Below are positions 1 through 8,514 of a DNA stretch of 48,184 nt, one piece after another. This DNA comes from Acidithiobacillus montserratensis (GTDB lineage Bacteria; Pseudomonadota; Gammaproteobacteria; Acidithiobacillales; Acidithiobacillaceae): NCBI RefSeq assembly GCF_018853465.1, contig NZ_JABBOU010000056.1, positions 1 through 48,184 on the forward strand, read 5' to 3'. The first letter of the stretch is position 1; every line of letters starts with the position of its first letter. The position numbers were made by a program, and so were the translations under genes. Under the pieces are notes generated by a model. That model was not told the origin of the DNA. It searched no databases and saw only the letters and a program-made list of their open reading frames with translations.

Positions 1-1
1 C

Positions 2-1975
2 ATCAAGGTACGCGGCATTTGCGGGCTGGATGGTGTGGCGGAATGGGCAAGACGGGGGGGGGATGTACTGGCGGCGGGACGCATAAGGGGTGAAGCCTGG
101 TTTCGCCTGGAAAGTGACGAAGCCCGGGGTTTCCTGCTGGAGGTGCTGCCCGGTTTCCGCATGGGCGCTCATAAGCGCCTCTTTGGCCTGCTTTTGCAGG
201 CTTGGACAGGCTTGCATCTGCCCCTGGAAGAGGGTGACTGGAGTCTGGAAGGGGGGCGCAGTTTTCTGGAGACTGACGGTCGCAGTCTTTTTGTGCCGGC
301 CGTCATGCCCGATCGGGAAGAAGCCCTGCTGGCTTTTTACCATACCGGCGCGCATCTGGCTTTTGACAGTTACGAGCAGGACGCCATTCACGCCCTTTTT
401 GCGGAAATCGGGATGGAACATCCCCCTCTGGACCCCGATCAGCGCATTACCTGGCGACCGCTTTTTGCCCAGTTTGGCGAGGATATGATCCGCTTCCAGA
501 TGATTTTTGATCTCTGCGAAGATTTGCGGGTGGATGTGGCCCTGGATCGGGAAATGCCGGGCTATATTTCCCGGGTTTTGCAGGCAGTGCGTAAGCATGG
601 ACTGCCCGAAGGCGTGGCCGCTGCTTACTATGCACAGGCACAGCAATATCTGGAAGACTACCAGCAGGGCCGTCTGACCCCGGAACTGGCAGAGCTAACC
701 CGTACTGAAGCCGGAATTGTGGATGCTTTTCGAGCGGCTCTGGGCCTGTATGCAACAACGACTTTACCTCCGTTGACGGTGGTGGAGCGTGCCCGGGCTT
801 ATCTGCCCGGTCATTCTCCCAATGCCGCACGGCCGGTTTATCCCCGGCAAAAACGCGGCAGTGATGCCCCGGAAATGGACGGTGACAGCGCCCTGGGGGC
901 GGCCGGGCATCAGGAAAAGCCCAAAGAGGCGCCGCAATCGGCTGAAGGGAATGATCCGGATATGGAAATTCCGCCGGAGGACATTCAGGGCACCGGTGGT
1001 CGGGTAGGCGTGGGTATTCCCCTGCCGGCCAAGGTCGCGGGCAGCGGTCGCGGGGTCAAAGGCCCCAAGGGCGGCTGGCCTTACCGGGAATGGGATTACC
1101 GCCATCAGCAGTACAAGATGGATTGGGCACGGGTACATGAACGCAAGCTGCGTGAGCAGGATGAAGCCAAGGCCATCGAAATAGCTGCTGAGTATGACGG
1201 CACCCTGCGCCGCCTCAAACGCGCCCTGCAGGCCCAGAAACCGACGCGGATGGCGCCACGCCGTCGTCAGTATGAAGGGGAGGAACCGGATCTGGAGGCT
1301 GCGGTCCAGTTTCTCATCGAAAAGCGCGCCGGACGTTCACCCAAGGCCAGCGTATATTTGCAGCGCCGCCCTCAGCAGCGGGACACCGCCGTGCTGCTGT
1401 TGGCAGACCTATCTACCTCCATCATGGCCGAAGCTGGCGATTCCGGGGTAAGGGTGGTGGATCGCCTGCGCGCCGCCATGCTGCTCTTTGGCGAGGCTCT
1501 GCTAGAAGTGGGCGACCCTTTTGCGGTCTATGGTTTTGCCAGCAAGTATCATGATGAAGTGCTGATGTATCCCATCAAACGCTTCGCCGACAAATTTGAT
1601 GCCCGCGCCAGAGCCATCCTGGGAGGCTTGTCGGGACGTTTGGCCACGCGCATGGGGGCGGCTATCCGCCATAGTACCCGCTTGATGTTGCGCAGTCCCG
1701 CCCAACGGCGCTTGTTGCTGATTCTTTCGGATGGGCGCCCGGCGGATTATGATGACGGCGGCGATCCGCGCTATTTGCAGGAAGATACGCGGATGGCCGT
1801 GCGCGAGGCTCTGGAATTGGGAATTCACGCTTTTTGTATCAGTCTTGATCCTCAGGGTGGAGAATATCTGCCCCAGGTGTTCGGGCAGGGGCATTACCTG
1901 GTCCTCCCTCATCTCGACAGCCTGCCGGCGCGCCTGCCGGAAGTCTATCTGCGCCTGCGAGGGCATGGCGGATGA
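2..1975 (+). CDS. cbbO: CbbO/NorD-family VWA protein (Rubisco activase subunit), 5' partial
   Basis: The frame is open from base 2 with no stop, so the N-terminus lies outside the window; an internal GTG at 35 is unlikely to be the true start. About 657 residues are visible. The C-terminal third is a von Willebrand factor A domain with a MIDAS motif (DLSTS, near bases 1408-1422) and a later SDGRP segment. The middle is charged and low-complexity, as in CbbO and NorD. In chemoautotrophs CbbO works with the AAA+ ATPase CbbQ to remove inhibitory sugar phosphates from Rubisco; NorD is the paralogue for nitric oxide reductase. CbbO is preferred because the rest of the window suggests an autotroph, but cbbQ/cbbL would lie to the left and are not seen. 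The stop overlaps the next start (ATGA). Confidence 0.75.
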   Translation: MKVRGICGLDGVAEWARRGGDVLAAGRIRGEAWFRLESDEARGFLLEVLPGFRMGAHKRLFGLLLQAWTGLHLPLEEGDWSLEGGRSFLETDGRSLFVPAVMPDREEALLAFYHTGAHLAFDSYEQDAIHALFAEIGMEHPPLDPDQRITWRPLFAQFGEDMIRFQMIFDLCEDLRVDVALDREMPGYISRVLQAVRKHGLPEGVAAAYYAQAQQYLEDYQQGRLTPELAELTRTEAGIVDAFRAALGLYATTTLPPLTVVERARAYLPGHSPNAARPVYPRQKRGSDAPEMDGDSALGAAGHQEKPKEAPQSAEGNDPDMEIPPEDIQGTGGRVGVGIPLPAKVAGSGRGVKGPKGGWPYREWDYRHQQYKMDWARVHERKLREQDEAKAIEIAAEYDGTLRRLKRALQAQKPTRMAPRRRQYEGEEPDLEAAVQFLIEKRAGRSPKASVYLQRRPQQRDTAVLLLADLSTSIMAEAGDSGVRVVDRLRAAMLLFGEALLEVGDPFAVYGFASKYHDEVLMYPIKRFADKFDARARAILGGLSGRLATRMGAAIRHSTRLMLRSPAQRRLLLILSDGRPADYDDGGDPRYLQEDTRMAVREALELGIHAFCISLDPQGGEYLPQVFGQGHYLVLPHLDSLPARLPEVYLRLRGHGG

Positions 1976-3153
1976 ATGAAAAACAGCTCCTGCATCCCCA
2001 AATTACCGCGACCCGTCCGGCCCGATTTGTGGGCGCCGCCCGCTACCGGCGCGCCAGCTACGGCAGCAATCATCCCCTGGCGATTCCCCGTGTTTCCCTG
2101 ACCCTGGATCTGATCAATGCTTGCGGTGCCATGGCACCCGAGGAATATTGTCCGGGTCGTCCGGCCAGTCATCGGGAACTGTTCGGATTTCACACCCGCG
2201 ATTACATTCAGGCCTTTGAGCGTGCCCAGTTTCGCGGTAATGTGCGTGATGCCGACCGCAAACAATATCAATTAGGGACGCTTGAAAATCCCTGTTTCCC
2301 CGGTTTTTTTGATACCCCCAATCTGGCTACAGGCTCCAGTATCCTGGGCGCGGAGCTGGTATTGCAGGGTTTTACCGCCTTCAGTCCGGCAGGAGGGATG
2401 CATCATGCCGCCCCCGCTCAGGCGCGGGGATTCTGCTATCTGAATGATCCGGTACTGGCTATCCAACGCTTGCGCAAGGCGGGGCTGCGGGTGCTCTACT
2501 GGGATATGGACGCTCATCATGGCGACGGTGTCGAAGCGGCCTTCCGGGAAGACCCCGATACCCTGACGGTGTCTCTGCACATGGATACAGCTTATGCCTA
2601 TCCCTTTCAGGGGGGTGGGCTGGATGACCAGGAAGGCCTGGCCGTGAATCTTCCCCTACCGGAGGAAATCAATGACACGGAATATGCCCATGTTTTTGCT
2701 GCCCTCTGGCCCCGGGTACTGCAGCAGTTTGCGCCCGATGTGCTGGTTCTTCAAGCCGGTACGGATATTTTATCGCCTGATCCCTTGAGCAAATTCCGCA
2801 TTTCCAATGGTCTGTTCTGGGACATTGTCCGGAGAATCGTTGCCGAAAGCCCGCGTTTGCTGGTGCTGGGTGGGGGAGGCTATCATCCCATAGCCCTGGC
2901 CCGTTGCTGGACCGGTGTCTGGGCGGCTCTGTCAGGGCGCACTCTGGATATGGCCCTGCCCGAAACCGGGCGAACTCTGCTGGAGGGGGTGGAATGGGAT
3001 CTGGACGATGAAGATGCGGCGGATTATAGCCGTCAGTTCCAGTACCTGGATGATCTGCCATTGCCGGGCCCCCTGCGTCCGGAAGTGACAGCGCGTCTGG
3101 ATTATCTGTTCCATCATCATCCCCTTTTTGCCAATAGGAGAAACGCTGCGTGA
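1972..3153 (+). CDS. Histone deacetylase superfamily (AcuC-like) zinc deacetylase
   Basis: This 393-residue protein matches the arginase/deacetylase fold family of class II HDACs and acetoin-utilisation AcuC proteins. The visible hallmarks are GGMHHA (active-site histidine pair), the zinc-binding DMDAHHGDG segment, AGTDILSPDPLS (third metal ligand region) and GGGGYHP (transition-state Gly-Tyr). All catalytic positions appear intact, so it should be an active cytoplasmic hydrolase of acetyl-lysine, acetylpolyamine or a related amide. The substrate is unknown. It overlaps the cbbO stop by 4 bases and itself overlaps the next gene by 4 bases, so the three are probably made from one mRNA. An acetylation-control role in CO2 fixation is inference from position only. 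Confidence 0.85.
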   Translation: MNEKQLLHPQITATRPARFVGAARYRRASYGSNHPLAIPRVSLTLDLINACGAMAPEEYCPGRPASHRELFGFHTRDYIQAFERAQFRGNVRDADRKQYQLGTLENPCFPGFFDTPNLATGSSILGAELVLQGFTAFSPAGGMHHAAPAQARGFCYLNDPVLAIQRLRKAGLRVLYWDMDAHHGDGVEAAFREDPDTLTVSLHMDTAYAYPFQGGGLDDQEGLAVNLPLPEEINDTEYAHVFAALWPRVLQQFAPDVLVLQAGTDILSPDPLSKFRISNGLFWDIVRRIVAESPRLLVLGGGGYHPIALARCWTGVWAALSGRTLDMALPETGRTLLEGVEWDLDDEDAADYSRQFQYLDDLPLPGPLRPEVTARLDYLFHHHPLFANRRNAA

Positions 3154-4295
3154 ATGCTGCAGATAACACCTTGATTCCCGGTGCTGCCAATAGTGTGGGC
3201 AGTAAGGCTTATGTGGCGCGCTTTGCGGACACCCTAGCGGAAGAGCATTTTAGTGATTTTCTCAATACCCGGATCAAACTGTCTTCATTGGGAGTGGGTA
3301 CTTTTCCCGGCGCGGTGGATGATGTGACCGATCTGGCTGTGGCCGCCATCGTCGCCCAGGCCCTGCAGTCCGGAATCAACGTGATTGATACCGGTGCCAA
3401 TTATCGCTTTGGCCGGGCCGGACGGGCCGTGGGTGCCGGCATTGCCAAGGCCATGGCCGCAGGTATTCGCCGGGAAGAGTTTTTTGTGGTGGGCAAGGGC
3501 GGATTTTTGACCTTTACAGCGGGGCGGCCGGAAGATCCCCTCGCATTTTTTCGTGAACAAGTGGTCGCCAAAGGGCTGGGCAAAGAGGAGGATCTGGCTG
3601 GAAATGTGCATTGTCTGAGTCCGGAATATATTGCCTGGCAACTGGATGACCTGCGTCAGCAAACCGGCCTGGATACCCTGGACGTGTTTCTGGTGGATCA
3701 GCCGGAAGTGCATATTCCCCTGATCGGCAAGGAACGGATGTACCAGAAGCTGCTCGACGTATTTACGATGCTGGAACAAGCCGTCCAGGAAAACAAAATT
3801 CGCTATTACGGGATTTCCACCTTCAATGCCTGTCGGGTGGAAACGGACCATACCCTGTTCCAGTCCCTCACCAGTCTCATTGGTCTGGCCGAAAAAGCGG
3901 CGGGAGAGGGCAACCGGCACCATCTGCGCGTGGTGGAATTACCCTTCAACGCGCTGATGCCCGAAGCCTACACGCGTTTCAGCCAGGTGACCGGACAGGG
4001 CAATATCGGCTCCACCATTCAGGCGGCTTTTCAGCTCAAGCTGACCATCATGGCCAGCCACACTCTGGGCAAGGGATTATTGGCCCAGGAAGAAATTCCT
4101 TCCCTGCTGGAAGGCATTCCCGAGCTGGCCAACGCCGCCCAGCGCGCCATTCAGTTTGTAAGGTCAACGCCGGGAATTGGTGTTACCCTGGTGGGTATGA
4201 GTACCCCCCTGCATCTGGCTGATTTTCTCGCCGTCGCCAAGCAGTTGCCTCTCCCCAAAGAACGTTATCTGGCAATGTTCGAAAAAGAAAAATAG
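3150..4295 (+). CDS. Aldo/keto reductase family protein with altered catalytic His
   Basis: This 381-residue protein starts at a GTG overlapping the upstream stop, with AGGAG about ten bases before it. AKR features are visible: the Asp-Tyr part of the tetrad (VIDTGANYRFG), the lysine strand (VVGKGGF), and the usual C-terminal cofactor region (TPGIGVTLVGMSTP). The strand that normally ends Leu-His-x-Pro reads VDQPE, so the catalytic histidine seems to be Asp. In some AKRs a change at this position alters the reaction (5-beta-reductases carry Glu). A normal NADPH aldehyde reductase role is therefore uncertain. It is the last gene of the cbbO-deacetylase-AKR run and longer than typical AKRs (about 280-340 residues). 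Confidence 0.75.
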   Translation: MNAADNTLIPGAANSVGSKAYVARFADTLAEEHFSDFLNTRIKLSSLGVGTFPGAVDDVTDLAVAAIVAQALQSGINVIDTGANYRFGRAGRAVGAGIAKAMAAGIRREEFFVVGKGGFLTFTAGRPEDPLAFFREQVVAKGLGKEEDLAGNVHCLSPEYIAWQLDDLRQQTGLDTLDVFLVDQPEVHIPLIGKERMYQKLLDVFTMLEQAVQENKIRYYGISTFNACRVETDHTLFQSLTSLIGLAEKAAGEGNRHHLRVVELPFNALMPEAYTRFSQVTGQGNIGSTIQAAFQLKLTIMASHTLGKGLLAQEEIPSLLEGIPELANAAQRAIQFVRSTPGIGVTLVGMSTPLHLADFLAVAKQLPLPKERYLAMFEKEK

Positions 4296-4308
4296 ACATG
4301 GCATTGCC

Positions 4309-4346
4309 AAGCAGAGTCTTGAGAAATGTGGGTCAAGAACCTGCTT
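4309..4346. terminator. Two-part hairpin between convergent genes
   Basis: AAGCAG pairs with CTGCTT and, inside it, TCTTGA pairs with TCAAGA, with a 2x2 internal mismatch and a 10-base loop. It lies between the AKR stop (4295) and the convergent TM2-like gene stop (4365). There is no strong U-tract on either strand, so it is a plausible bidirectional transcript end or mRNA-stabilising hairpin rather than a textbook intrinsic terminator. Confidence 0.4.
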
Positions 4347-4364
4347 TAGCGGTAAGTGCCGTCA

Positions 4365-4949
4365 TCAGTCATTGCCATCAGTTTTGTCTTTAGCGCCACT
4401 GGCAATTTCCCGCAGCAAGCGCTCCTGTTCGGCAAAGGACATGCGTCTTTGCCCCGGCGCAAAACCTTTGCTGGCGGGATTTTGAGTGGCGGGATGACCC
4501 GCCCGCTCACTTTCCTTGGTCGCCGTATAGTCTTGCAACTCCCGCTGCCACTGGGCAGGGGCTTCACCGGTATCGGTGCGGCCCTGGTAATTGGCAGGGG
4601 CAGCCGGTGTTTGCCGGGCAAACCAGGTGGCCTTGCGCAGTTCCTTGTTGTAGTTGCTGATCCATTGCTGGATGCGGCTGAGATCCCAAACAGCGACTCC
4701 CAGGAGCAGCACGGCTAAAACAACGGCTTCCCAGAACAGGCCGAGTAGGGCGAGGATCACAATGCCCGTCGTGACCAGCGGAAACACCCAGGCCCAGGAT
4801 TCTTCCAGGTAAAAACGATGAGCACCCACAGGAAACAAACACCAGTATAGATAGGCCCATAGAGGTTTTTTCTGGAGTTTTTGCAAGCGAATTTGTAAAC
4901 TCTGTACCCCGGCGCCTTGCAGATCGAGCTTTTCCCAAGCCTTGGGCAT
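4365..4949 (-). CDS. TM2-domain-like membrane protein
   Basis: A 194-residue protein. Residues about 25-95 hold hydrophobic segments and the TM2-type signature GAHRFYL between the first two. The C-terminal 90 residues are hydrophilic, Gln/Arg/Ala-rich and probably cytoplasmic. TM2 proteins are small inner-membrane proteins of unknown function. A strong GGAGGAT ribosome site precedes the ATG. It is divergent from the LysR gene and convergent with the AKR gene, so it is a single-gene transcript. No function is claimed. Confidence 0.6.
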   Translation of the reverse strand: MPKAWEKLDLQGAGVQSLQIRLQKLQKKPLWAYLYWCLFPVGAHRFYLEESWAWVFPLVTTGIVILALLGLFWEAVVLAVLLLGVAVWDLSRIQQWISNYNKELRKATWFARQTPAAPANYQGRTDTGEAPAQWQRELQDYTATKESERAGHPATQNPASKGFAPGQRRMSFAEQERLLREIASGAKDKTDGND

Positions 4950-4962
4950 GGGTTATCCTCCG

Positions 4963-5001
4963 TAATACTGTATTGAAGCGCTCAGATATTACCCCTAAAC
5001 T
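4963..5001 (+). promoter_or_regulatory. LysR-type dyad and putative promoter for the LysR gene
   Basis: TAATACTG (4963-4970) and CAGATATTA (4983-4991) form an inverted repeat with a 12-base spacer and one bulged base. A sigma70-like promoter toward the LysR gene fits TTGAAG (4973-4978), 17 bases, TAAACT (4996-5001). LysR regulators commonly bind such dyads in the divergent region next to their own gene, so autoregulation and possible control of the TM2-like gene are inferred. Confidence 0.4.
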
Positions 5002-5032
5002 CATTAAAAGTCGCGGGTGACTAAGGATTTCC

Positions 5033-5959
5033 ATGGCAGATAGACGGTTACAGGTTTTTCATACGGTGGCAAGGCTGCTCAGCTTTACCAAGGCGGCAGA
5101 TACTTTGCACATGACGCAACCGGCGGTCACTTTTCAGGTCAAGCAGCTCGAAGAACAATTCAACACCCGTCTCTTTGACCGCACCCATAACCGCATCAGC
5201 CTTACCGAAGCGGGTATGGTGGTCTACGAATACTCGGAGCGCATCATTTCTCTTTATACGGAAATGTCCAATCGAGTCGGGGAAATGACCGGCGATTTGC
5301 GCGGTCATCTGCTCATTGGTGCCAGTACCACCATTGCCGAATACATGCTTCCCCGTCTGCTGGGTGACTTCAAAATGAAATATCCCGATGTCCAGGTCCG
5401 CCTGCATGTAGGGAATACCGATAAAATTGTCCACATGATTGAAGACAACAGCATTGACCTGGGCCTGGTGGAAGGGGTGGTGACCAATAAAAGTCTGGCC
5501 ACCCTCAAGTGTTGCATGGATTCCATGATTGTCATCGCCCAGCCCGATCATGCCCTGGGTTTACATGAAAGTGTGTCTGCCCAGGAGCTGCTGGATTATC
5601 CCTTTGTTTCCCGCGAGGAAGGTTCGGGGACCCGGGAAGTGACCATGGAATATCTGCATCAGGCCGGTATTGATACGGAAGATCTGCACATCACCATGGA
5701 ATTGGGCAGCCCTGAAGCGGTCAAGGGTGCAGTGGAAGGGGGTCTGGGTGTCGCCATTGTTTCCGAGGCGACGGTGCTGAAAGAACTGGCCCTCGGTACC
5801 TTGCTGGCCCGCCCCCTGAGTCCGGCCCTGGCCCGTCCCTACTTTTTTGTCTATCAGAAGCAGAAATTCCGCAGTCTGGTCATGGATGAGTTCCTGGAGT
5901 TTGCCAAGGAACGCTGCAGCAAGGATATGCTGGCCATGCCGGTGCGCCGCGAAGTCTAA
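5033..5959 (+). CDS. LysR-family transcriptional regulator (CysL/CbbR-like)
   Basis: 308 residues. An N-terminal winged helix-turn-helix (residues about 5-60, with SFTKAADTLHMTQPAVTFQVKQ character) is followed by a two-lobed substrate-binding-protein-like effector domain, which includes a conserved SREEGSGTRE segment. The effector domain resembles the CysL/CbbR branch, which responds to metabolites of sulfur or carbon fixation, but the ligand cannot be read from sequence. The ATG at 5033 gives the normal family length. A dyad and promoter lie just upstream. The three following genes are closely spaced and may be co-transcribed with it. Confidence 0.85.
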   Translation: MADRRLQVFHTVARLLSFTKAADTLHMTQPAVTFQVKQLEEQFNTRLFDRTHNRISLTEAGMVVYEYSERIISLYTEMSNRVGEMTGDLRGHLLIGASTTIAEYMLPRLLGDFKMKYPDVQVRLHVGNTDKIVHMIEDNSIDLGLVEGVVTNKSLATLKCCMDSMIVIAQPDHALGLHESVSAQELLDYPFVSREEGSGTREVTMEYLHQAGIDTEDLHITMELGSPEAVKGAVEGGLGVAIVSEATVLKELALGTLLARPLSPALARPYFFVYQKQKFRSLVMDEFLEFAKERCSKDMLAMPVRREV

Positions 5960-5986
5960 TCAGTGAAGCAGTAGTACGGAGAATTC

Positions 5987-6739
5987 ATGAAGCATTTTGC
6001 TGTCGTGCAGCACAGTTATTCCGAGTTTCTGGGAATCGTGGAAAGCCAGCTGGAAAAGCGCGACATTGGTTTCAGTTATTTTCGGGTGTTTTTGAGTGGT
6101 GAACTTCCAGGGAATGCGCTGACTTTTGATGCCCTGTTTTTGCTGGGTGGCCCCATGTCGCCGCTGGAAACTGAAAAATACGCTTGGCTGGAGCAGGAAA
6201 TCAAGACCATTGCCATGTTTCGCAAAAACCGCCGACCGGTGGTGGGTTTTGGTCTGGGCGCGCTGCTGCTGGCCCAGTATGAAGGAGCGGAATTGCAACT
6301 GGAGCCTTATCACAACGCCTACTTCACCACTGCCCATGCCACGGAAGCGGGCAAGGATGATCCTCTGGCGCAGGCGGTAGATGGCGCTCAGGTGATGGTC
6401 TGGTCGCCGGGAAGCGCCATTCTGCCCCAGGGCGTTGCGCCGCTGGTGGTGGATGATGAGGGGCGTTGGATTGCATTCCGCCCCGAAGACGGGGCGGTGG
6501 GTCTGCTCTTCCGTCCGGAAATGAAGCCGGGTCTGATTGAAGATATTCTCATGGAAGAAGACCGCGAAACCCCCGAAAATGTCGGGGAACTGCTGGAACA
6601 ATGCCGCCAGCTCTGGCCGGAAATGCAGAAAACCACGGATCGGGTGATTGTTGCCCTGGTACGGGAACTGGCGCTGATGACCGAAAAGCGCAAACCGCCG
6701 GTATTTTCCCTGAAAGTGGATACAGGTGACGACGTATGA
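5987..6739 (+). CDS. Class I glutamine amidotransferase-like protein lacking catalytic Cys and His
   Basis: 250 residues. Residues 1-185 follow the class I GATase fold: an FLLGGPMSP loop, a strand-elbow-helix VVGFGLGALLLA, and a late FRPE. In active enzymes the elbow is GxCxG and the last motif is HPE. Here Cys is replaced by Gly and His by Arg, so glutaminase activity is not expected. The C-terminal 65 residues are helical and family-specific. It starts 27 bases after the LysR stop and overlaps the next gene by four bases. Likely a pseudoenzyme with a binding or scaffold role. Confidence 0.65.
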   Translation: MKHFAVVQHSYSEFLGIVESQLEKRDIGFSYFRVFLSGELPGNALTFDALFLLGGPMSPLETEKYAWLEQEIKTIAMFRKNRRPVVGFGLGALLLAQYEGAELQLEPYHNAYFTTAHATEAGKDDPLAQAVDGAQVMVWSPGSAILPQGVAPLVVDDEGRWIAFRPEDGAVGLLFRPEMKPGLIEDILMEEDRETPENVGELLEQCRQLWPEMQKTTDRVIVALVRELALMTEKRKPPVFSLKVDTGDDV

Positions 6740-7098
6740 ACACTCGGGAACGCCAGTTTCTGAAAGTCATACGCAAACTGGATACTGCCGGGCAGGAGCA
6801 GGTGGTGGCTTTTGCAGAATTTTTACGCAGTCGTCAGAAACCGGAACAGCCCCAGGAAAAAGTCATCGAAAAACCCAAACTGTTGCCGCGCCGGGAAGGT
6901 GAAACCGTCGTGGGAGCCATCAAGCGTCTGCGGGAAAGTTATACCATGTTGGATGCGAAGGATATGCTCAATGATACGTCCAGTTTGATGTCTAAACATG
7001 TCATGGGCGGGATCGAGGCGGAAACCGTCATTGCCGAGCTCGAAGTCATGTTTGAAAAGCACTACCAGCGCTACTGTGGGACGACGGAAGATGCCTGA
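6736..7098 (+). CDS. Small conserved hypothetical protein
   Basis: 120 residues, soluble and mostly helical by composition. The N-terminal 35 residues (leucine/glutamine-rich, ending AEFLRSRQ) are followed by a charged Pro/Glu/Lys linker, then a conserved-looking block VVGAIKRLRESYTMLD and a helical end. I recall similar short proteins next to DedA genes in beta/gamma relatives, but cannot name a family with confidence. It overlaps the upstream GATase-like gene (ATGA) and the downstream DedA gene by one base (TGATG), so all three are translationally coupled. Confidence 0.6.
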   Translation: MNTRERQFLKVIRKLDTAGQEQVVAFAEFLRSRQKPEQPQEKVIEKPKLLPRREGETVVGAIKRLRESYTMLDAKDMLNDTSSLMSKHVMGGIEAETVIAELEVMFEKHYQRYCGTTEDA

Positions 7099-7745
7099 TG
7101 CATGATCTTCATGCCCTGCTGCAGATTCTTCTGCATTTTGACCCGTATTTGCTGCAGTTTCTCCGTGAATACGGGGCCTGGGTATATGCCCTGCTTTTTT
7201 TGATTCTGTTTGCGGAAACCGGGTTGGTCATCATGCCTATTCTCCCCGGAGACTCCATGCTTTTTGTCTGTGGCACGCTGGCCGGGGTCGGGGCCATGAG
7301 TCTGCCCTTGCTGCTGGTGCTGCTGGTGACGGCGGCGGTGTTGGGCGATGCAGTCAATTACGGGGTGGGCAAGCGCTGGGGCGTGCATCTGTTCGGGGGG
7401 AAATTGCTGAATATCCGCCATCTGGAAAGCACCCAGCGTTTTTACGCCCGGCATGGCGGAAAAACCGTGGTGATCGCCAGGCTGCTCCCCATCATCCGCA
7501 CTTTTGCACCCTTCGTGGCGGGCATTGCCGCCATGCCCTATCGGCGTTTTTTTGTCTTCAACCTGAGCGGAGCGGTGCTCTGGGTAGGGGGACTGCTCGG
7601 CGCGGGTTATTTCCTGGGCAGCTTTCCCTGGGTAAAAACCCATCTGAATCTGGTGTTAATCGCCATTATTGTCATTTCCCTGCTGCCTGCCGGCTTCGCC
7701 TGGCTGCAGCAGCGTCTGCAGCCCGCCAGTAATCCGGCGCCCTGA
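7098..7745 (+). CDS. DedA family inner-membrane protein
   Basis: 215 residues with four to five membrane segments. Diagnostic DedA motifs are visible: FAETGLVIMPILPGDS, which contains the acidic residues (Glu and Asp) needed in E. coli YqjA/YghB, and the arginine motif RLLPIIRTFAPFVAG. DedA proteins are proton-motive-force-dependent membrane proteins linked to envelope lipid turnover and pH tolerance; some act as undecaprenyl-phosphate flippases. In an acidophile a role in envelope or pH homeostasis is plausible. The start overlaps the upstream stop. The 3' end lies 16 bases from the convergent puuD-like gene. Confidence 0.9.
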   Translation: MHDLHALLQILLHFDPYLLQFLREYGAWVYALLFLILFAETGLVIMPILPGDSMLFVCGTLAGVGAMSLPLLLVLLVTAAVLGDAVNYGVGKRWGVHLFGGKLLNIRHLESTQRFYARHGGKTVVIARLLPIIRTFAPFVAGIAAMPYRRFFVFNLSGAVLWVGGLLGAGYFLGSFPWVKTHLNLVLIAIIVISLLPAGFAWLQQRLQPASNPAP

Positions 7746-7761
7746 ATTTCCGGGTTTTTGC

Positions 7762-8514
7762 TCAGCCCTTGTTTTCCTGACGTTCAATGGTCCGCACAAT
7801 GCGGCGTTCGGCACGTTTGACCAGCCAGTTGAACAGTGCCTGCTGATGGGGATCGCCGGCGGCGGTGTGCTCCGGATGCCACTGCACGGCAAAAATATCG
7901 GGGTTGTCCGGCATGTCCACCGCTTCGATGACGCCATCCTCGGCAATGGCATTGATGCGCAGGGAAGGGGCCATGTTGGCAATAGCCTGATGGTGCCAGG
8001 AGGAAATTTCCAGAGTATCGCGGCGCACTAAGCTGCCCAGCAGGGTGTCGGGCAGCACAATGACTTCATGCATGATGGGATCTCCATCCTGATTGCGATG
8101 ACAAATGCGGGTGCCGATGTTTTTGGGTAAGTCCTGGAGGAGATCCCCACCCAGGGCGACATTGATAATCTGCAGACCGCGACAGATGCCCAGCACCGGA
8201 ATGCGCCGGGCGATGGCTTCCCGGGCCAGGGCGATTTCTGCAGCATCCCGATCCGGGTGCACCATGTGGATACTGTCATCGCAGGCGGCCCGATAAAATT
8301 CCGGGGAAATATCGCCACCACCCGTCAGTACCAAGGCATCGCAGCGCGACAGGATAATCCGTGCTTCCGGACACTGGGGCGGAAACAGGATCGGCAGCCC
8401 CCCGGCCTGACAGACGGCAGCGGCATACTGGGGGGCGAGGGAATAGGGTTCACCATTGCGCTCATAGGCACTGAGGGCGATGACGGGTGGTTCCGGGGGG
8501 AGGATCTCATCCAT
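7762..8514 (-). CDS. puuD: Gamma-glutamyl-gamma-aminobutyrate hydrolase-like (peptidase C26)
   Basis: About 250 residues of the class I GATase-like hydrolase family. The nucleophile elbow GICRGLQ carries the catalytic Cys, LTGGGDISPEFY forms the oxyanion loop, and QWHPEH supplies the His and Glu. PuuD removes glutamate from gamma-glutamyl-GABA in putrescine breakdown; related proteins act on other gamma-glutamyl amides. The start is ambiguous: ATG 8514 gives an 8-base overlap with the upstream amidase gene, ATG 8529 a 23-base overlap. A long open frame reaching 9099 is antisense-like noise over the amidase gene. Pairing with an aguB-like gene supports polyamine or agmatine metabolism. Confidence 0.8.
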   Translation of the reverse strand: MDEILPPEPPVIALSAYERNGEPYSLAPQYAAAVCQAGGLPILFPPQCPEARIILSRCDALVLTGGGDISPEFYRAACDDSIHMVHPDRDAAEIALAREAIARRIPVLGICRGLQIINVALGGDLLQDLPKNIGTRICHRNQDGDPIMHEVIVLPDTLLGSLVRRDTLEISSWHHQAIANMAPSLRINAIAEDGVIEAVDMPDNPDIFAVQWHPEHTAAGDPHQQALFNWLVKRAERRIVRTIERQENKG

